Assembly: GCA_947589175.1 (NCBI GenBank)
Contig: CANPZR010000003.1
Coordinates: 1 to 39,074 of the forward strand
Reading direction: 5' to 3'
Source of the DNA: an uncultured Lachnospiraceae bacterium
GTDB lineage: Bacteria > Bacillota > Clostridia > Lachnospirales > Lachnospiraceae
DNA: 39,074 nucleotides
The notes under the pieces were generated by a model, which searched no databases, was not told where the DNA came from, and saw only the letters and a program-made list of their open reading frames with translations. Shown here one piece after another: positions 36,594 to 39,074 of the stretch. The translations under genes were made by a program, and so were the position numbers. Positions within the stretch are counted from its first letter, which is position 1. The number at the start of each line of letters is the position of its first letter.

Positions 36594-36767
36594 AGTCTCA
36601 AGTTAGTCTCAACATAGTCTCATGAGATTTGATACCGGATGAGACCGAATAAAGCGGTAGAAATGTGATAAAATCGGCATTTTTTCAAAAAATAAGAGAT
36701 AATTAGTCTCAAGTTAGTCTCACGTAGTCTCATTTTGGAGATGAGATTTTGAGACTGAGTTGAGACT
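36594..36767. repeat. Array of AGTCTCA heptamers phased at about 11 bp: two direct triplets and one inverted doublet
   Basis: AGTCTCA at 36594, 36605, 36616, 36705, 36716, 36726; TGAGACT at 36750, 36761. Confidence 0.9.
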
Positions 36768-36820
36768 GGGGAAATTATCATAAGATAATTAGAAATATGC
36801 GATACAGGAAGGAAAAAGAG

Positions 36821-37591
36821 ATGTGGGCACAAATTGGTAATTGGCTATATCAAAATGCAATGGCTATTTTCATTTCTGCGATTGCATCATTGTTAATATC
36901 AAAAAGATATTACGACAAAGCAAATCGCGAAAGTGTATTTATGACGGTTATATTTCCAATCGTTAAATTGTTGAATCAAAGATATTATACACGTAAGGAC
37001 TATGAAGCACTTTTTGAAATCAATTCTTCTTATGCTGTTAAATATCTTCGAAAAAAGGAAAGAAATAAGCTACTAGAATTGTTAAGTGCTTATAGAGATG
37101 TATGTAGATATAGTAAAGAGGGTGCAGATACAAGTTGTATTATGGCATATTATAATTTTAAGTTGAAGGAGAATGGCGTTAATCCTAAACCATGTACAAT
37201 AAGAGATGATGACGGAGAAGTGGTAGCAGATGATTTTCCGCCTGATTATAATTATTTGCAAGATTATGTGTATGAAATAGTTTCCTCATATGATTTTATA
37301 GAGTCACCAGATGAATGTGCTGTGAAAATTGCGGATGCGTTTAAACGTTATACCAAAAAATATTATACTGATAAGAAAATAGTATATTTCGAAGATTATT
37401 CCATTGAGAAAGTGATTGAATTGTCAGAAGTTTCTAAGAAATGGAATGAAAAATTTAGGTTGGCAGATGCGAGCAAGGAGGAGTTTTTAAAATTACCTAT
37501 ATGTAAAAAAGTGAAAGATATTATTGATGAGTCAAGTGTTAATGAATATGTTAAAAGTAAGAAAGCAACAAGGTTGGAAAATAGCAATTGA
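36821..37591 (+). CDS. Hypothetical protein with N-terminal TM and cytosolic helical domain
   Basis: ATG at 36821 preceded by aggaagg; 'WLYQNAMAIFISAIASLLIS' TM; no recognised family. Confidence 0.65.
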   Translation: MWAQIGNWLYQNAMAIFISAIASLLISKRYYDKANRESVFMTVIFPIVKLLNQRYYTRKDYEALFEINSSYAVKYLRKKERNKLLELLSAYRDVCRYSKEGADTSCIMAYYNFKLKENGVNPKPCTIRDDDGEVVADDFPPDYNYLQDYVYEIVSSYDFIESPDECAVKIADAFKRYTKKYYTDKKIVYFEDYSIEKVIELSEVSKKWNEKFRLADASKEEFLKLPICKKVKDIIDESSVNEYVKSKKATRLENSN

Positions 37592-37615
37592 ACATTGTAG
37601 GAAGGATAAGTGGAT

Positions 37616-38440
37616 ATGCAGGATAAAGAAAACAAGGACATAATTGATAGTCAAGGAAATGTTTTGAAAAGTACAAAAGATAATAGGGTCAAACAATTTT
37701 TGAAAGATAATGTATGGAATATTTTGAGTACTGGTTTGGCTGCATGTATTACTTTAGCAGGAATGATGAATTTGGTGATTTCAAAAAGCTTTTCTATTTC
37801 ATGTTCGAATTTTTATGGAATAGATGAAAAATATTTTAGCGGAACAGAAATGTTTGAGAACAAATTGATTTTTGTTTTTTGTGCATTGCTTTTGTTTGCT
37901 TATCCGTTCATATTCTCATACATGAATAAAAAAATGAATAGCAAACTATATGTGGTATTGACATTTCTTTTAACGATATATATTTTATTTGCCCAAAATA
38001 TATTATATACGATTAACCTAATAGAAATTATTCCATGGGCATGGTTGAGACGATGTATAGACAATTATACAACGATTGGAGTGTTTTTATTTGTCGATAT
38101 AGTGATAGCATATTTTATAATAATAAGGAATTTCTTTTGGAAAAATAAGAAATACAATATGGGTGGAAAGATAATATTAGCAATAGCGCTGATACTATAT
38201 GTTTTGAATGTAGTTACAGGAATTGCAATTAAAATAGACTATGAAATTAGTGACAAGAAAGCATATGAGGTTATTGAACAGAATAGAGCTATAGTATCGA
38301 ATTATGATGGTAAATTTGTAGTTATGAATTGTGAAATACAAGGCGAAACTATTATTTTAAAAAAGGGTACATATAGTTTGGAGGAGATGACAGGGGTTTC
38401 AATTACATATCACAAATATGAGAAAGTAATTTGTGAGTAA
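37616..38440 (+). CDS. Hypothetical multi-TM protein (about 5 TM segments)
   Basis: Hydrophobic segments 'ILSTGLAACITLAGMMNLVI', 'LIFVFCALLLFAYPFIFSYM', 'LYVVLTFLLTIYILFA', 'IGVFLFVDIVIAYFIIIRNFF', 'IILAIALILYVLNVVTGIAI'. Confidence 0.65.
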   Translation: MQDKENKDIIDSQGNVLKSTKDNRVKQFLKDNVWNILSTGLAACITLAGMMNLVISKSFSISCSNFYGIDEKYFSGTEMFENKLIFVFCALLLFAYPFIFSYMNKKMNSKLYVVLTFLLTIYILFAQNILYTINLIEIIPWAWLRRCIDNYTTIGVFLFVDIVIAYFIIIRNFFWKNKKYNMGGKIILAIALILYVLNVVTGIAIKIDYEISDKKAYEVIEQNRAIVSNYDGKFVVMNCEIQGETIILKKGTYSLEEMTGVSITYHKYEKVICE

Positions 38441-38446
38441 AATAAC

Positions 38447-38478
38447 CAGTCCCAACAACGATGTATGAAAGGACTGGT
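38447..38478. terminator. Putative bidirectional terminator hairpin between convergent genes
   Basis: CCAGTCC...GGACTGG stem. Confidence 0.4.
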
Positions 38479-38492
38479 ATATAGGCGTTAAA

Positions 38493-38744
38493 TTAATTTA
38501 ATCCATCCATCGCATCCACATAATCCTGTAATCCGTTTTCTTTCAATGCCAGTTTGGCATACAGCAGAGGTGCCTCCTCTGCCAGCCGGTACAGATAGAC
38601 AATATCATTCGGATCATCAAAGATGACAGAGGAATTACATTCTTTACAATAGATAACAAGAATGGAGTTCTTTCCGGTATTGAAGAAAATGGAGTCTGTG
38701 GCTGGTTCGTACATACCGAATTGGAAATCAAGATTGTTGTTCAT
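38493..38744 (-). CDS. Small conserved mobile-element protein (possibly DUF6061)
   Basis: 'MNNNLDFQFGMYEPATDSIFFNTGKNSILVIYCKECNSSVIFDDPNDIVYLYRLAEEAPLLYAKLALKENGLQDYVDAMDGL'. Confidence 0.6.
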   Translation of the reverse strand: MNNNLDFQFGMYEPATDSIFFNTGKNSILVIYCKECNSSVIFDDPNDIVYLYRLAEEAPLLYAKLALKENGLQDYVDAMDGLN

Positions 38745-39074
38745 GGCGGTCTTCCTCCCACAAATATTTTGCACCATCTAGCAGGTCGATAATAGCCGTA
38801 AGCATATTGGTGTATTCGGTCTGTAATTCCTTAATGGCTTCCGAAGAAGGCAGTGTATTTGAAGTGTTGCCGGTTGCGGTAAAGGCCTTTTGCATTTCAA
38901 GTAATTGCAGATACAACGCATTTACAGTTTGCACCAGAGGATAGATGGTTTCTTTCTTGCCAACAACACAGATGCGGTTATAGATGCAGGAACGGATGAA
39001 GTAATCTTTCTTCATCATTCCGCTGGCAAGAATACGGGCTTCAATTTGTTTTCGTTCAGCGTCAGTAATTCTGA
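38728..39074 (-). CDS. MobC/RHH-type plasmid mobilization protein, 5' truncated by window edge
   Basis: Frame stays open to the edge: 'RITDAERKQIEARILASGMMKKDYFIRSCIYNRICVVGKKETIYPLV'. Confidence 0.65.
   Translation of the reverse strand, partial: RITDAERKQIEARILASGMMKKDYFIRSCIYNRICVVGKKETIYPLVQTVNALYLQLLEMQKAFTATGNTSNTLPSSEAIKELQTEYTNMLTAIIDLLDGAKYLWEEDRHEQQS

Larger units (their letters stand above)
19250..39074. mobile_element. Integrated mobilizable element (IME/ICE-like); left end near 19.2-19.3 kb, right end not identified and possibly a second element at the right edge
   Basis: Int at left boundary, XRE regulator, ParM/ParR-like pair, MobC, relaxase, mixed AT-rich cargo; contrasts with the GC-richer genes to the left. 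Confidence 0.6.

Noticed and set aside
36594-36767. Possible CRISPR array from repeated AGTCTCA
   Set aside because: Unit is only 7-8 bp at 10-11 bp pitch, with inverted copies; no 20-40 bp repeats with unique spacers and no cas genes

Overview
The window has two parts. Positions 1 to about 19.2 kb look like a host backbone of a gut-type Clostridia/Lachnospiraceae-like Firmicute (taxon inferred from gene content only). This part holds the 3' part of a type IV pilus/type II secretion-like operon (GspF-like, pilin-like proteins, PilT-like ATPase), a Sfp-type phosphopantetheinyl transferase, a bile salt hydrolase, three large secreted Ig-like/SLH-like/repeat proteins, and a phospho-signalling cluster (PP2C phosphatase, three tandem Ser/Thr kinase copies of which the middle one is decayed, a small membrane protein, an FHA protein). 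From about 19.2 kb a mobilizable integrated element begins: tyrosine integrase, XRE regulator with an operator-like repeat array, ParM/ParR-like partition pair, repeat-rich intergenic region with oriT/parC-like structure, MobC and relaxase. A more AT-rich cargo region follows: FMN reductase, HAD, radical SAM flanked by large inverted repeats, NUDIX plus a possible HhH-glycosylase-like protein, GNAT, a NUDIX gene and an HTH-NUDIX gene split by an ISL3-family insertion, a UG/Abi-like reverse transcriptase, an AlbA_2/ATPase-type regulator, an 11-bp-phased AGTCTCA array and two membrane proteins. The right edge contains a second, oppositely oriented MobC-like gene. Best candidates for something new are the RT / AlbA_2 / phased-repeat / membrane-protein block (33.3-38.4 kb), the kinase cluster with swapped sensor domains, and the ParMR-bearing integrative element with its structured intergenic region. 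All calls come from reading the sequence and supplied translations; no searches were run.
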